A stretch of DNA of 13,651 nt, from contig JBLIMK010000098.1 in NCBI GenBank assembly GCA_047638715.1, positions 1 through 13,651 of the forward strand. Direction: 5' to 3'. The DNA is from SHLQ01 sp047638715. Lineage in GTDB: Bacteria; Actinomycetota; Acidimicrobiia; Acidimicrobiales; SHLQ01. Positions 1 to 6,633 of the stretch are shown here, one piece after another. The first letter of the stretch is position 1. The number at the start of each line of letters is the position of its first letter. Both the position numbers and the translations under genes were made by a program. The notes under the pieces were generated by a model. The model saw only the letters and a list, made by a program, of their open reading frames with translations. It ran no database searches and was not told the DNA's origin.

Positions 1-1
1 A

Positions 2-862
2 ACCGCGCAGCGCGCCGACATCGTCTTCCCCTCGACCATCGGGCCCGAACGCGCCGATTTCGGCGGGACGCGATACGGGTCGAGCCTCGTCGCAATGGAC
101 AAGGTTCTCGATCCGCCGGGACGGGCGCAGAACGACTTCTGGACCTTCACACAGCTTGCGCGAAGGCTTGGATGCGAGTCCGAATTCACACAAGACAAGT
201 CGGCCGAACAGTGGTTGCGGAGCTTCTACGACGACATTCGCGCGACGATCCCAGATCTCCCCGACTACTCATCGCTGCGTGAGCAGGGCATCGTCGCCCG
301 TCCGCGCCGTAGTCGACCCGAGACCTTGACCGCCTTTCTCGCTGACCCGGACGCTTGTGCACTCGCGACGCCGTCGGGTCGGATTGAGCTCTCGCTTGAC
401 GACCATGTGGCTCTTCTGGGCAAGGGGAGTGATTCGCACCCAGCGTGGAGGCCTGCGGTTTCGTGGTTGGGCAACGCCGAAGCGGAGGAGTTCCACCTCA
501 TCTCGCCGATGCCGCGCGATCGGCTGCATGCCCAATATGGCTTTGATGAGACGACCGAGCAGCCAGTCTTGATTTCGCCGACCGATGCGGACCGCCTCGG
601 AATCGGCGAAGGAGATCTGGTGCGACTTTGGAACGAGCGCGGCGAGTGCTTCTGTGCTGTCGAAGTGACAGCGAGCGTTCGTGCCAGCGTGATCTCCGTC
701 GAGAATGGCCGCTGGCTCACGGCCCCTGACCCGGCGACTGGTATCTCATCAGCGCATGGCAACCCAAACACCCTCACCGAGGATCGGGCTACGTCGACGT
801 GGGGTCAGGCCACAGCGGCCCATTCCTGTCTTGTCCGAATCGAACCAGCACAGCCCGAATAG
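2..862 (+). CDS. Molybdopterin-dependent oxidoreductase, TorA/DorA/BisC type, C-terminal part (5' truncated by window)
   Basis: This is the last 286 residues of a molybdenum enzyme of the DMSO reductase family. The reading frame is open from position 2, so the ATG at 95 is internal. Early residues (ADIVFPSTIGPERADFGGTR, then DPPGRAQNDFW and LARRLG) match the segment before the cofactor-closing C-terminal domain. The block TPSGRIEL (368-391), the following HPAW, and FHLIS...RLHAQ (491-535) are typical of the molybdopterin-dinucleotide-binding domain of TMAO, DMSO and biotin-sulfoxide reductases. The end, HGNPNTLTEDRATSTWGQATAAH, matches the TorA/BisC ending especially well. Family enzymes reduce S- or N-oxides, but some relatives act as dehydrogenases or hydroxylases. 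The active-site ligand and any Tat signal lie outside the window, so substrate and location cannot be read. It converges on the dehydrogenase gene at 884 with 21 nt between stops. Confidence 0.88.
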   Translation, partial: TAQRADIVFPSTIGPERADFGGTRYGSSLVAMDKVLDPPGRAQNDFWTFTQLARRLGCESEFTQDKSAEQWLRSFYDDIRATIPDLPDYSSLREQGIVARPRRSRPETLTAFLADPDACALATPSGRIELSLDDHVALLGKGSDSHPAWRPAVSWLGNAEAEEFHLISPMPRDRLHAQYGFDETTEQPVLISPTDADRLGIGEGDLVRLWNERGECFCAVEVTASVRASVISVENGRWLTAPDPATGISSAHGNPNTLTEDRATSTWGQATAAHSCLVRIEPAQPE

Positions 863-883
863 CGGCAGCACGGACATCGGAGG

Positions 884-1972
884 TCACGAAGTTTGTAGTG
901 GTCGCTCCTGGTCGCCCGTCGGGTCGAAGAGCGCCTTGATCGGCGTTGGCCCGCCGTTGATCATCGGGTCGAGCCCGCGGCTCACGACGTCGTCGAGCGG
1001 CTGCACCGACGGAGCAACGGCGGCCCACAGCTCCCTCTCGTCTTCCAAAAGGTCGACGGAATGACCGAAGTCCGCGCCGAACACGTGAGCCAGGGTGCCG
1101 ATGAGTTCCTTCTCCTGAAGGGTGACCGACAAGAGTTCGACGGCCACAGCACCCTTCTGCAAGCCAACGAGCACAACCCGGCCGCCCTTATTGGTTAGCT
1201 CGATCGCCGAATCGAGCGCCGGCGCAGTCCCGGTGCACTCGTAGACGATGTTGGGACGAATCCCGATTCCCTCGAGCTGTTCGCTGACAGGAGCGTCGAC
1301 CGATGGGTGAACAATGTGTTGAGCCCCGAGCTTTGAGGCAACGCTCAGGCGGTCCGCGTCGAGATCGATCGCCGTCACCCGTGCTCCTTGTTTCGCCGCC
1401 GCGTGAACGATGAACGAACCGATGCCGCCAGCTCCGAGCACGACCACCTCGTCTCCGGGTCGGGCCTGGCCCCGCCGCATCGCGTGTACGCCGATCGACA
1501 TTGGTTGAGCCAATGCAGCGACGTCGGGTGAGAGCGATCGACCGTCGAGATTGATGCACGCGGCGGCGGGCACGGTCGTGAATTCAGCGAGAGCTCCGTC
1601 ACGTTCGAGCCCAACAGTCGAGTAACGAATGCAGAGGTTGTTTCGACCGGCGACACACGCGGGGCAGGTTCCGCAGGAGATGCCTGCGCCCGAAGTGATC
1701 AGGTCGCCTACCGAGAACCCTGAGACATCCGGTCCTGTGTCGGCGACGAATCCCGAGAATTCATGTCCGGGAACCATCGGTCCGCAATGCCCGGTCACGG
1801 GATGGCGGTGATCGATCGGAAACATGTTTGGACCGTGGTTGTACTCCGAGGCATCGGTACCGCAGATGCCAGCGCACCGCACGTGTATGAGTAGTTCGCC
1901 GGCTCCGGGCTTGGGGACGGGGACATCCTCGATACGAAGATCATGGCGGCCATGAAATACTGCAGCTTTCAT
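884..1972 (-). CDS. Zinc-dependent medium-chain alcohol/polyol dehydrogenase (butanediol/sorbitol dehydrogenase-like)
   Basis: A 362-residue cytosolic medium-chain dehydrogenase that would oxidise an alcohol or polyol to a carbonyl with NAD. The GroES-like domain carries the catalytic zinc residues C37 (GICGTD) and H70-E71 (PGHEFSG). The structural zinc cysteines are C100, C103, C106 and C114. The Rossmann motif GAGGIG is at 180-185, and D203 at the end of the second strand (AIDLD) favours NAD over NADP. In many butanediol and sorbitol dehydrogenases a glutamate near 155 (VEP) completes the zinc site; here it is Gln156 (AQPMSIGVHA). The start is taken at ATG 1972 (MKAAVFHG, the usual family N-terminus) with GGAG six bases upstream, not at the in-frame ATG at 1999. 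It diverges from the peroxiredoxin-like gene with 66 nt between starts. The substrate is not determinable. Confidence 0.92.
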   Translation of the reverse strand: MKAAVFHGRHDLRIEDVPVPKPGAGELLIHVRCAGICGTDASEYNHGPNMFPIDHRHPVTGHCGPMVPGHEFSGFVADTGPDVSGFSVGDLITSGAGISCGTCPACVAGRNNLCIRYSTVGLERDGALAEFTTVPAAACINLDGRSLSPDVAALAQPMSIGVHAMRRGQARPGDEVVVLGAGGIGSFIVHAAAKQGARVTAIDLDADRLSVASKLGAQHIVHPSVDAPVSEQLEGIGIRPNIVYECTGTAPALDSAIELTNKGGRVVLVGLQKGAVAVELLSVTLQEKELIGTLAHVFGADFGHSVDLLEDERELWAAVAPSVQPLDDVVSRGLDPMINGGPTPIKALFDPTGDQERPLQTS

Positions 1973-1978
1973 AAGTTT

Positions 1979-1982
1979 CTCC
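1979..1982 (-). promoter_or_regulatory. Ribosome binding site deciding the dehydrogenase start
   Basis: On the minus strand the sequence reads GGAGAAACTT immediately before ATG 1972. This is a good Shine-Dalgarno core with a six-base spacer. It supports the MKAAVFHG start over the longer reading frame that begins at 1999. Confidence 0.7.
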
Positions 1983-2038
1983 AGATCGGTCTCAAGCAAA
2001 AAGGGTACGCTGCGATTCCGACGAAAACTGAGGAATCG

Positions 2039-2683
2039 ATGACACTTGCTGAAGAGACCGCGGCGCTAGCAGTAAAAGCCGGCGCAAACGCCACGCCGGA
2101 ACGCAAGGCGATCTACGGAAAAGGCCAGCAACACGTCGAAGCAGCGGGCATCCTCGAAACCGCATTGAAAGTAGGAGACCGGGCGCCGATGTTCGAGCTT
2201 CCGGGCGCCGATGGCGTCATGGTCAAGCTGGCCGATGTCCTCAAGTCCGGGCCTGCTGTGGTGTCGTTCTACCGCGGCGCGTGGTGCCCGTTCTGCAACC
2301 TTGAGCTTCGTGCGCTTCAACGTGAGTTAGCGAGCGCACAAGCGGCAGGAGTGACCCTCGTTGCGATCTCGCCAAACACTCCCGATACATCAGCGGAGCT
2401 GGTCGATGAGAACGAGCTCACATTTCCTGTCCTCTCCGATGCCGAGAACGCAGTCGCGAAGTCATTCAATCTCGTCTTTGAGATGGAAGAAGGACTCGTC
2501 GAATTTTACAAGGCCGAAGGGCGCAACATCGACGAGATGAATGGCTCGGAAGTTTGGGAACTTCCCGTTCCAGCGACCTACGTCATCGACACCGCAGGTG
2601 TGATCCAGTACGCCTATGTCGACTTGAACCATCGTGCCCGTGCCGAACCGTCCGAGGTCATTGCGGTCGCAGCTGCTCTCTGA
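2039..2683 (+). CDS. Peroxiredoxin-like protein (AhpC/TSA, thioredoxin fold) with CPFC motif
   Basis: A 214-residue cytosolic thioredoxin-fold protein of the AhpC/TSA peroxiredoxin-like group. VGDRAPMFELPGADG (45-59) is the typical opening of the fold. The strand-helix active site SFYRGAWCPFCNLEL holds C83 and C86; in this group WCPxC marks the redox cysteines, and the classical PxxxTxxC form is absent. VTLVAISPNTPD, LTFPVLSD and PVPATYVIDTAGVI follow in family order, and an N-terminal helical extension of about 40 residues is common in this subgroup. The start is ATG 2039, with GAGGA at 2030-2034; the longer reading frame from 1943 overlaps the divergent gene and lacks family character. It heads the plus-strand run and lies 60 nt before an AhpD-family gene. 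Pairing with an AhpD-like reductant recalls the AhpC/AhpD couple. Peroxidase activity and this partnership are inferred. Confidence 0.9.
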   Translation: MTLAEETAALAVKAGANATPERKAIYGKGQQHVEAAGILETALKVGDRAPMFELPGADGVMVKLADVLKSGPAVVSFYRGAWCPFCNLELRALQRELASAQAAGVTLVAISPNTPDTSAELVDENELTFPVLSDAENAVAKSFNLVFEMEEGLVEFYKAEGRNIDEMNGSEVWELPVPATYVIDTAGVIQYAYVDLNHRARAEPSEVIAVAAAL

Positions 2684-2689
2684 CCATGA

Positions 2690-2706
2690 GCGCTGCGAAG
2701 CAGCGC
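2690..2706 (+). promoter_or_regulatory. Perfect 7-bp hairpin between the peroxiredoxin-like gene and the UGA-containing gene
   Basis: GCGCTGC-GAA-GCAGCGC forms a perfect 7-bp GC-rich stem with a GAA loop, starting seven bases after the peroxiredoxin-like stop codon. No run of T follows (CGCGTCGGG), so it is not a standard intrinsic terminator. It could be an attenuator, an mRNA 3'-end stabiliser or a processing site that sets the ratio of the two proteins. The function is inferred; the pairing is seen directly. Confidence 0.5.
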
Positions 2707-2743
2707 CGCGTCGGGTTACTCTTAATCTAGGGAAAGGGAAAAC

Positions 2744-3403
2744 GTGCCGAACATCACCATGCTCGAGATCGATGACCTGATGAAGGGCGAGTTGGCTGGC
2801 TTCGTGAAGAAGTGCATCCGACATCGGGCCCCTGACCCAGCGTTTCACACGATGCAGGGCCACAATCCTTCGCTTTCGAAAGCTCTGTACATCGCATGGG
2901 GCACGGTCTTCAATTCAGGCATCGTGAGCCACAGCTTGAAGGAAATCATTCGAGTTCAACTGTCTCGCGCCGCCTTTTGCAACTATTGAGGAAATGTTCG
3001 ATCTGCTTCGGCGAAGCAGGCTGGATTGACAGAAGAGCGCATCGATGAGGGCATCGATTGCTGGCGGACAAGTGATGAGTTCACGCCCGCCGAGAAGATT
3101 GCTCTTGAGTACTCCGAATTGATGCAGTTCGAACCGGAGAGCATCGATGCTGCGTTCTACGAACGGTTGGCCGAGCATTACAGCTCCGAAGAAGTTGTCG
3201 AATTGGGCGCCTTCATCGGCTTCAACGTCGGATATCACACCTTCTTTCGATCGCTCGATTTCTACCCGATGTTCACACCTGATGGAGTCCTCGTCAGCCA
3301 AGACGAGTCGCGGCGGATCTACGGCGACATCCCCGGGTCGCACCTGCGATCCGAGGTTCAAGATGCGCTCGCAGAGTCCGACGACGCAGAGGCAGCGAGC
3401 TGA
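2744..3403 (+). CDS. Putative selenoprotein: AhpD-like carboxymuconolactone-decarboxylase-family protein with in-frame UGA (Sec82)
   Basis: Read through TGA 2987-2989 this is one 219-residue protein of the AhpD/CMD family, alpha-helical proteins that act as disulfide reductases/peroxidases or decarboxylases. The core is HSLKEIIRVQLSRAAF, C79-N80-Y81-[UGA82], GNVRSASAKQAGLTEERID, FTPAEKIALEY, DAAFY and VELGAFIGFN. UGA replaces the second cysteine of CxxC, the more reactive one in mycobacterial AhpD (C133). E67 lies 12 residues before C79, the spacing of AhpD E118 and C130. Both halves share one frame and align end to end with the tandem paralogue at 3410. A bSECIS-like hairpin lies at 3003-3019. 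The start is GTG 2744 behind AGGGAAAGGGA. The alternative is a nonsense-mutated pseudogene, or two pieces with restart near TTG 3026; neither explains the exact position. A 45-residue acidic tail is unlike the paralogue. Sec insertion is inferred, as no sel genes are in view. Confidence 0.78.
2987..2989 (+). other. In-frame UGA, candidate selenocysteine codon
   Basis: TGA follows TGC AAC TAT (C-N-Y), giving C-x-x-UGA at codon 82, and the frame continues GGA AAT GTT CGA TCT (G-N-V-R-S) into conserved family sequence. A single base change from TGC or TGT would produce it. Its exact coincidence with the redox cysteine is the classical signature by which bacterial selenoproteins are recognised. 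Confidence 0.75.
3003..3019 (+). promoter_or_regulatory. Candidate bacterial SECIS stem-loop
   Basis: CTGCTTC-GGC-GAAGCAG is a perfect 7-bp stem with a three-base loop beginning with G; a T-G wobble (3002 with 3020) can extend it. Twenty bases separate the UGA from the loop G. Known bacterial SECIS elements sit inside the coding region just downstream of the UGA. They have a small apical loop with G in its first two positions, roughly 16-37 bases from the UGA, and this hairpin fits. SelB recognition is inferred; an inner UUCG pairing is an alternative apical fold. Confidence 0.6.
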
Positions 3404-3409
3404 TCTGAG

Positions 3410-3934
3410 ATGACGTATATCGATCCGCTCGATCTAGACGATCCTGCCGTTGTGAAACTTGGTTCACGCCTCGAAAAATTCGCCGTTCTTGGTGACGACT
3501 CGGCCACGTTCCTCCGCATCCTTGCCCACGCCCCGCAGTATGCAGAGGCGTTATGGGATGCGATGGACGAAGCGCTTTTTCGCGATGGAATGGACCATTC
3601 TCTCAAAGAGATGGTCCGCATTCAGCTCGCGACGAAGGCTGGTGATCCGTACTTCTCTAAACTGCGTTCCAAGATGGCGATTGACGCCGGACTGACCGAG
3701 GAACGAATCCAAGCCGCGCTCGGCGACTTTGACAAGGACCCGCAGTTCAGCCCGGCAGAGAAGTGGGCTCTCGAGTACGCCTTTCGCATGTACCGCACAC
3801 CAGAGACCGTGGACGCCGCGTTTTATGACGAAGGCAAGAAGCTCTGGACCGAAGCCCAGATCATGGAACTCGGTGGTCTGGTCGCGATTCACTATGGCAT
3901 GCAGGTGTTCATGGCGACGCTGCAGCCGCGTTGA
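3410..3934 (+). CDS. AhpD/CMD-family protein lacking the CxxC motif (tandem paralogue)
   Basis: A 174-residue protein that aligns with the upstream UGA-containing protein almost without gaps: HSLKE (63-67 in both), RIQL, RS, AGLTEERI, FSPAEKWALEY, DAAFY and MELGG. E67 is kept, but the redox positions are changed. Where the neighbour has C79-N-Y-UGA82, this protein reads D79-P-Y-F82, so it cannot form the usual disulfide. It could be a structural or regulatory partner in a mixed oligomer, since CMD proteins are generally oligomeric, or it could act on another substrate. The start at ATG 3410 lies six bases after the preceding stop with only a weak ribosome site, which suggests translational coupling. 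Family membership is well supported; the role is unknown. Confidence 0.87.
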   Translation: MTYIDPLDLDDPAVVKLGSRLEKFAVLGDDSATFLRILAHAPQYAEALWDAMDEALFRDGMDHSLKEMVRIQLATKAGDPYFSKLRSKMAIDAGLTEERIQAALGDFDKDPQFSPAEKWALEYAFRMYRTPETVDAAFYDEGKKLWTEAQIMELGGLVAIHYGMQVFMATLQPR

Positions 3935-3967
3935 TGGCCTCCGCTCGATGATCGTTGCTCGCTGAGC

Positions 3968-4999
3968 ATGTTCGGATATCGCGTGCATTCCTGGGGGACC
4001 GAGCCCGTCTGGGAAGAGATCGACGACCCCGTCGTCGGTGACGATGAAGTTCTGATCGAGGTCGAGGCGTGTTCGGTCGGCTTGACCGTTCTGAATTGCA
4101 TCGGGGGAGACCTAGACGACGACCCGACGTTGCTGCCGCGTGTGCCGGGCCATGAGGCGGTAGGTCGAGTCATCTCGGCCGGACCTGGAGCTGACCCCGA
4201 ACTCATCGGTCGGCGAGTCGTGGCGTACTTTTACCTCACGTGCGGAAAGTGTGCCGCGTGTCGCGAGGGCAAGGATCCGCGTTGTAGCGAGCTCGGTGGC
4301 TGGGTCGGCGTGCACCGGGACGGCGGCTACGCGCCATTTATGACTTTGCCGTCTCGAAACGCAATACCGATACCGGACTCACTCGATCCGATTTCGGCCA
4401 CGGTCGTACCCGACGCTGTCGCAACTCCGGTGCATGTGGCCGCGCGTTCGCAGATTGGCCCCGATGACCGCGTTGTCGTGTTCGGAGCAGGGGGTGGCGT
4501 TGGAATTCACATGGTGCAGGTCGCACGCCATCGCGGCGCGTCGGTTGCCGGTTTCGACGTCGTCGATGAAAAACTCGCCGAGCTCGATCGGCTGGGCGTT
4601 GTGCCCGTCCGATCCGATGACCTTGCCGAGCTCGACCCCACCGCCGTCTTCAAAGACGGTGCGCCGACCGTCGTGATCGATCTCCTCGGGACGACGGCAT
4701 CGGCACGGTGGGCGATCGATGGACTCGCAATGGGCGGTCGAATGGTTGCACTCACCACGTTTCGCGACCGGCCGGTGCCGTTCGAATCCCGGGAACTTGT
4801 GTTTCGGGAAATCATGGTGATCGGATCCCGATACGCAAATCGAGCCGAACTGTCCGAGGCCGCTGACCTGGTCGCAACGGGAGCGGTCGAGCCCATTATC
4901 GGAGCGGTCGGCGGGCCTGAAGAGGTATTGACGATGCACGAACAACTGAGAGCCGGGACTCTTCTGGGTCGCGGTGCACTGGATTGGAACGTTTCATGA
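3968..4999 (+). CDS. Medium-chain dehydrogenase/reductase (alcohol dehydrogenase-like), catalytic-zinc cysteine missing
   Basis: A 343-residue medium-chain dehydrogenase/reductase. The GroES-like domain has PGHEAVGRV (H62, E63) and structural zinc cysteines C92, C95, C98 and C106 in TCGKCAAC...RC. A Rossmann domain follows with VVVFGAGGGVG and GFDVVDEKL. The usual catalytic segment C-x-T-D near residue 38 reads S36-V-G-L-T-V41. The first zinc-ligand cysteine is therefore Gly38 and the aspartate is Val41, while the structural zinc site is intact. Some MDR branches that reduce double bonds or quinones work without catalytic zinc, but those usually also lack the structural zinc lobe, so the reaction here is uncertain. 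The ribosome site before ATG 3968 is weak. The stop overlaps the next start as ATGA (4996-4999), so it is translationally coupled to the FAD oxidoreductase and probably works in the same pathway. Confidence 0.88.
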   Translation: MFGYRVHSWGTEPVWEEIDDPVVGDDEVLIEVEACSVGLTVLNCIGGDLDDDPTLLPRVPGHEAVGRVISAGPGADPELIGRRVVAYFYLTCGKCAACREGKDPRCSELGGWVGVHRDGGYAPFMTLPSRNAIPIPDSLDPISATVVPDAVATPVHVAARSQIGPDDRVVVFGAGGGVGIHMVQVARHRGASVAGFDVVDEKLAELDRLGVVPVRSDDLAELDPTAVFKDGAPTVVIDLLGTTASARWAIDGLAMGGRMVALTTFRDRPVPFESRELVFREIMVIGSRYANRAELSEAADLVATGAVEPIIGAVGGPEEVLTMHEQLRAGTLLGRGALDWNVS

Positions 5000-6633
5000 C
5001 CGACCTGGACAACGCAAACATTCCAGACGACATCGACGGGATCTTCATCGGTGCTGGCCACAACGCGATGGTGTGTGCGGCATATCTTGCACGCGCTGGG
5101 CAACGGATACTGATGCTCGAAGCTGCACCGCAGTTGGGTGGCGGCACAACCACCGGCGAGGTCACGCTCCCGGACTTCCGACATAATCTCCACGCCTACT
5201 TTGTCCGGTGGACTCCCGAATACGCGGTCTGGAACGACCTCGACCTCGGTCGTTATGGCGTCACCTCGATCTACCCCGAGGTCCAGAATGCGATTCCCTT
5301 CGACGGGGGTGAACGAGCGCTCGTCACCTACGCGGACCTCGATCGCAGCGTGCAAGAGATCGAACGCCTGTCGAAGACCGACGCAGCGGCTTTCCGCACG
5401 CTCTTCAACGACTACACCGATCTGGCAAAGTTCGTCGACACACCGCTTCGATTCGCTGCTCCGCTCCCGACGGACGAACTGCACGAACGTCTCGGGCGCA
5501 GTCGGCTCGGGCGCGAATATCTAGCGCTCGATGAACAAACGCCACTCGACATCGTCTTGAACTCGTTCGAGCACGAGGCGCTACGAAGCCTTGTCCTGTT
5601 CAACGTGAGTGTTCGCGGCTACTTGCCGAACCTCGACGTGAAGGGGATCGGATCGATCGTTGCACTCGCTCTCGCGAACTCTCAGGGCGGTCGCCTGGTT
5701 AAGGGCGGGACCTACGAGGTTGCGAAGGCGATTGCTGCTGCGGTGACCGATCACGGCGGCACGATCATGACGGACTCTCGCGTCTCGTCGATAAACGTCA
5801 CCAATGGACGAGCGACCGGTGTGACCCTCGAGAACGGACGCGTCATCGACGGCGCCAAGTTTGTGGTGAGCGGCGCGCCGTCTCCGATAACGATGACCGA
5901 GCTGGTCGGACAGGAGCACCTCGACACCGGTCTCCGGAAGGAACTGGCCGAATACCGGTGGCTCGAAGAAGCACTCTTTGGAATGCACTGGGCATTGTCC
6001 GAGCGGCCGAAGTTCACCGCCGAGGCCTACAACCCTGACGTTCCGAAGGCGCTCAACCTCGCGCTCGGTTATGAATCATCGGCAGACATCGTCGATCACA
6101 TGCATGCGATCAGGGCGGTAGAACAGACCACCCACGGCGCTCTGCACGCCTCGATCCCAACGCTCCACGACCCAACGCAAGCGCCGGATGGAAAACACAC
6201 CACGTTCGGCTGGCATTTCGTGCCCGGCCCCGAAACTCGCGGAAAATGGAATGCGGAAGCCGTGCGCGATCGATCCGATGCGCTGCTCAGCACTTACGCG
6301 AAATATGCCCCGAACATTACCGAGGCCACACTCGCTACCGCCGACCATTCGCCTGATGCGACCGAGCGGAGAATCATCTCGATGCGAAGTGGCGATCGTC
6401 ATCACGGCAGTTTCCACCCAGACAACTGGGGAATCGATCGACCGAGTGCGAACATGCCCGGGTATACAACCCCGATCGAGCGGCTCTATCTCTGCGGTGC
6501 GTCGCAACACCCCGGCGGCAGCTTTCACGGGCAACCTGGCTACAACGCGGCAGGTGCAGTCGCCGACGACCTTGGGCTCGAGAAGTGGTGGAACCCAGCT
6601 GACATCCGGCAGGTTCTCGACACCCTCGACTAA
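4996..6633 (+). CDS. FAD-dependent oxidoreductase, phytoene desaturase / PYROXD2-like
   Basis: A 545-residue flavoprotein of the CrtI/PYROXD2-like amine-oxidase superfamily. The N-terminal dinucleotide-binding motif is GIFIGAGHNAMVCAAYLARAG (15-35), ending at E42 (LMLEAAPQLGGG). The C-terminal FAD-closing motif is LYLCGASQHPGGSFHGQPGYNAA, about 497-519, which is typical of PYROXD2-like proteins. The middle holds GGTYEVAKAIAAAV, the usual substrate-domain entry. Family members desaturate or oxidise hydrophobic substrates such as carotenoids or amines. No other carotenoid gene is in view, so a carotenoid role is not supported. ATG 4996 is chosen over TTG 4984 because it forms the ATGA overlap with the preceding stop. 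It is the last gene of the plus-strand run and converges on the transporter gene at 6657, with 23 nt between stops and no clear terminator hairpin. Confidence 0.9.
   Translation: MTDLDNANIPDDIDGIFIGAGHNAMVCAAYLARAGQRILMLEAAPQLGGGTTTGEVTLPDFRHNLHAYFVRWTPEYAVWNDLDLGRYGVTSIYPEVQNAIPFDGGERALVTYADLDRSVQEIERLSKTDAAAFRTLFNDYTDLAKFVDTPLRFAAPLPTDELHERLGRSRLGREYLALDEQTPLDIVLNSFEHEALRSLVLFNVSVRGYLPNLDVKGIGSIVALALANSQGGRLVKGGTYEVAKAIAAAVTDHGGTIMTDSRVSSINVTNGRATGVTLENGRVIDGAKFVVSGAPSPITMTELVGQEHLDTGLRKELAEYRWLEEALFGMHWALSERPKFTAEAYNPDVPKALNLALGYESSADIVDHMHAIRAVEQTTHGALHASIPTLHDPTQAPDGKHTTFGWHFVPGPETRGKWNAEAVRDRSDALLSTYAKYAPNITEATLATADHSPDATERRIISMRSGDRHHGSFHPDNWGIDRPSANMPGYTTPIERLYLCGASQHPGGSFHGQPGYNAAGAVADDLGLEKWWNPADIRQVLDTLD

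Noticed and set aside
1943..2038. Longer peroxiredoxin-like start at 1943
   Set aside because: It would overlap the divergent dehydrogenase start. ATG 2039 has GAGGA upstream and yields the normal family length.
3026..3403. A separate gene starting at TTG 3026, downstream of the UGA
   Set aside because: The family alignment runs unbroken from 2744 to 3403 in a single frame. A protein starting at 3026 would lack the first helices and the active site, and there is no good ribosome site.
2744..3403. Frameshifted or decayed pseudogene
   Set aside because: There is no frame change and no second stop or deletion. The only interruption falls exactly on the redox cysteine and is followed by a SECIS-like hairpin. 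It is kept as the main alternative explanation, not the preferred one.
4507..5484. 325-codon open frame on the minus strand
   Set aside because: It lies opposite the well-supported dehydrogenase and FAD oxidoreductase genes, has no recognisable domain and a composition typical of antisense shadow frames.
4996..6633. Carotenoid biosynthesis role for the CrtI-like flavoprotein
   Set aside because: The C-terminal motif fits the PYROXD2-like branch better, and no phytoene synthase or other carotenoid gene is in the window.
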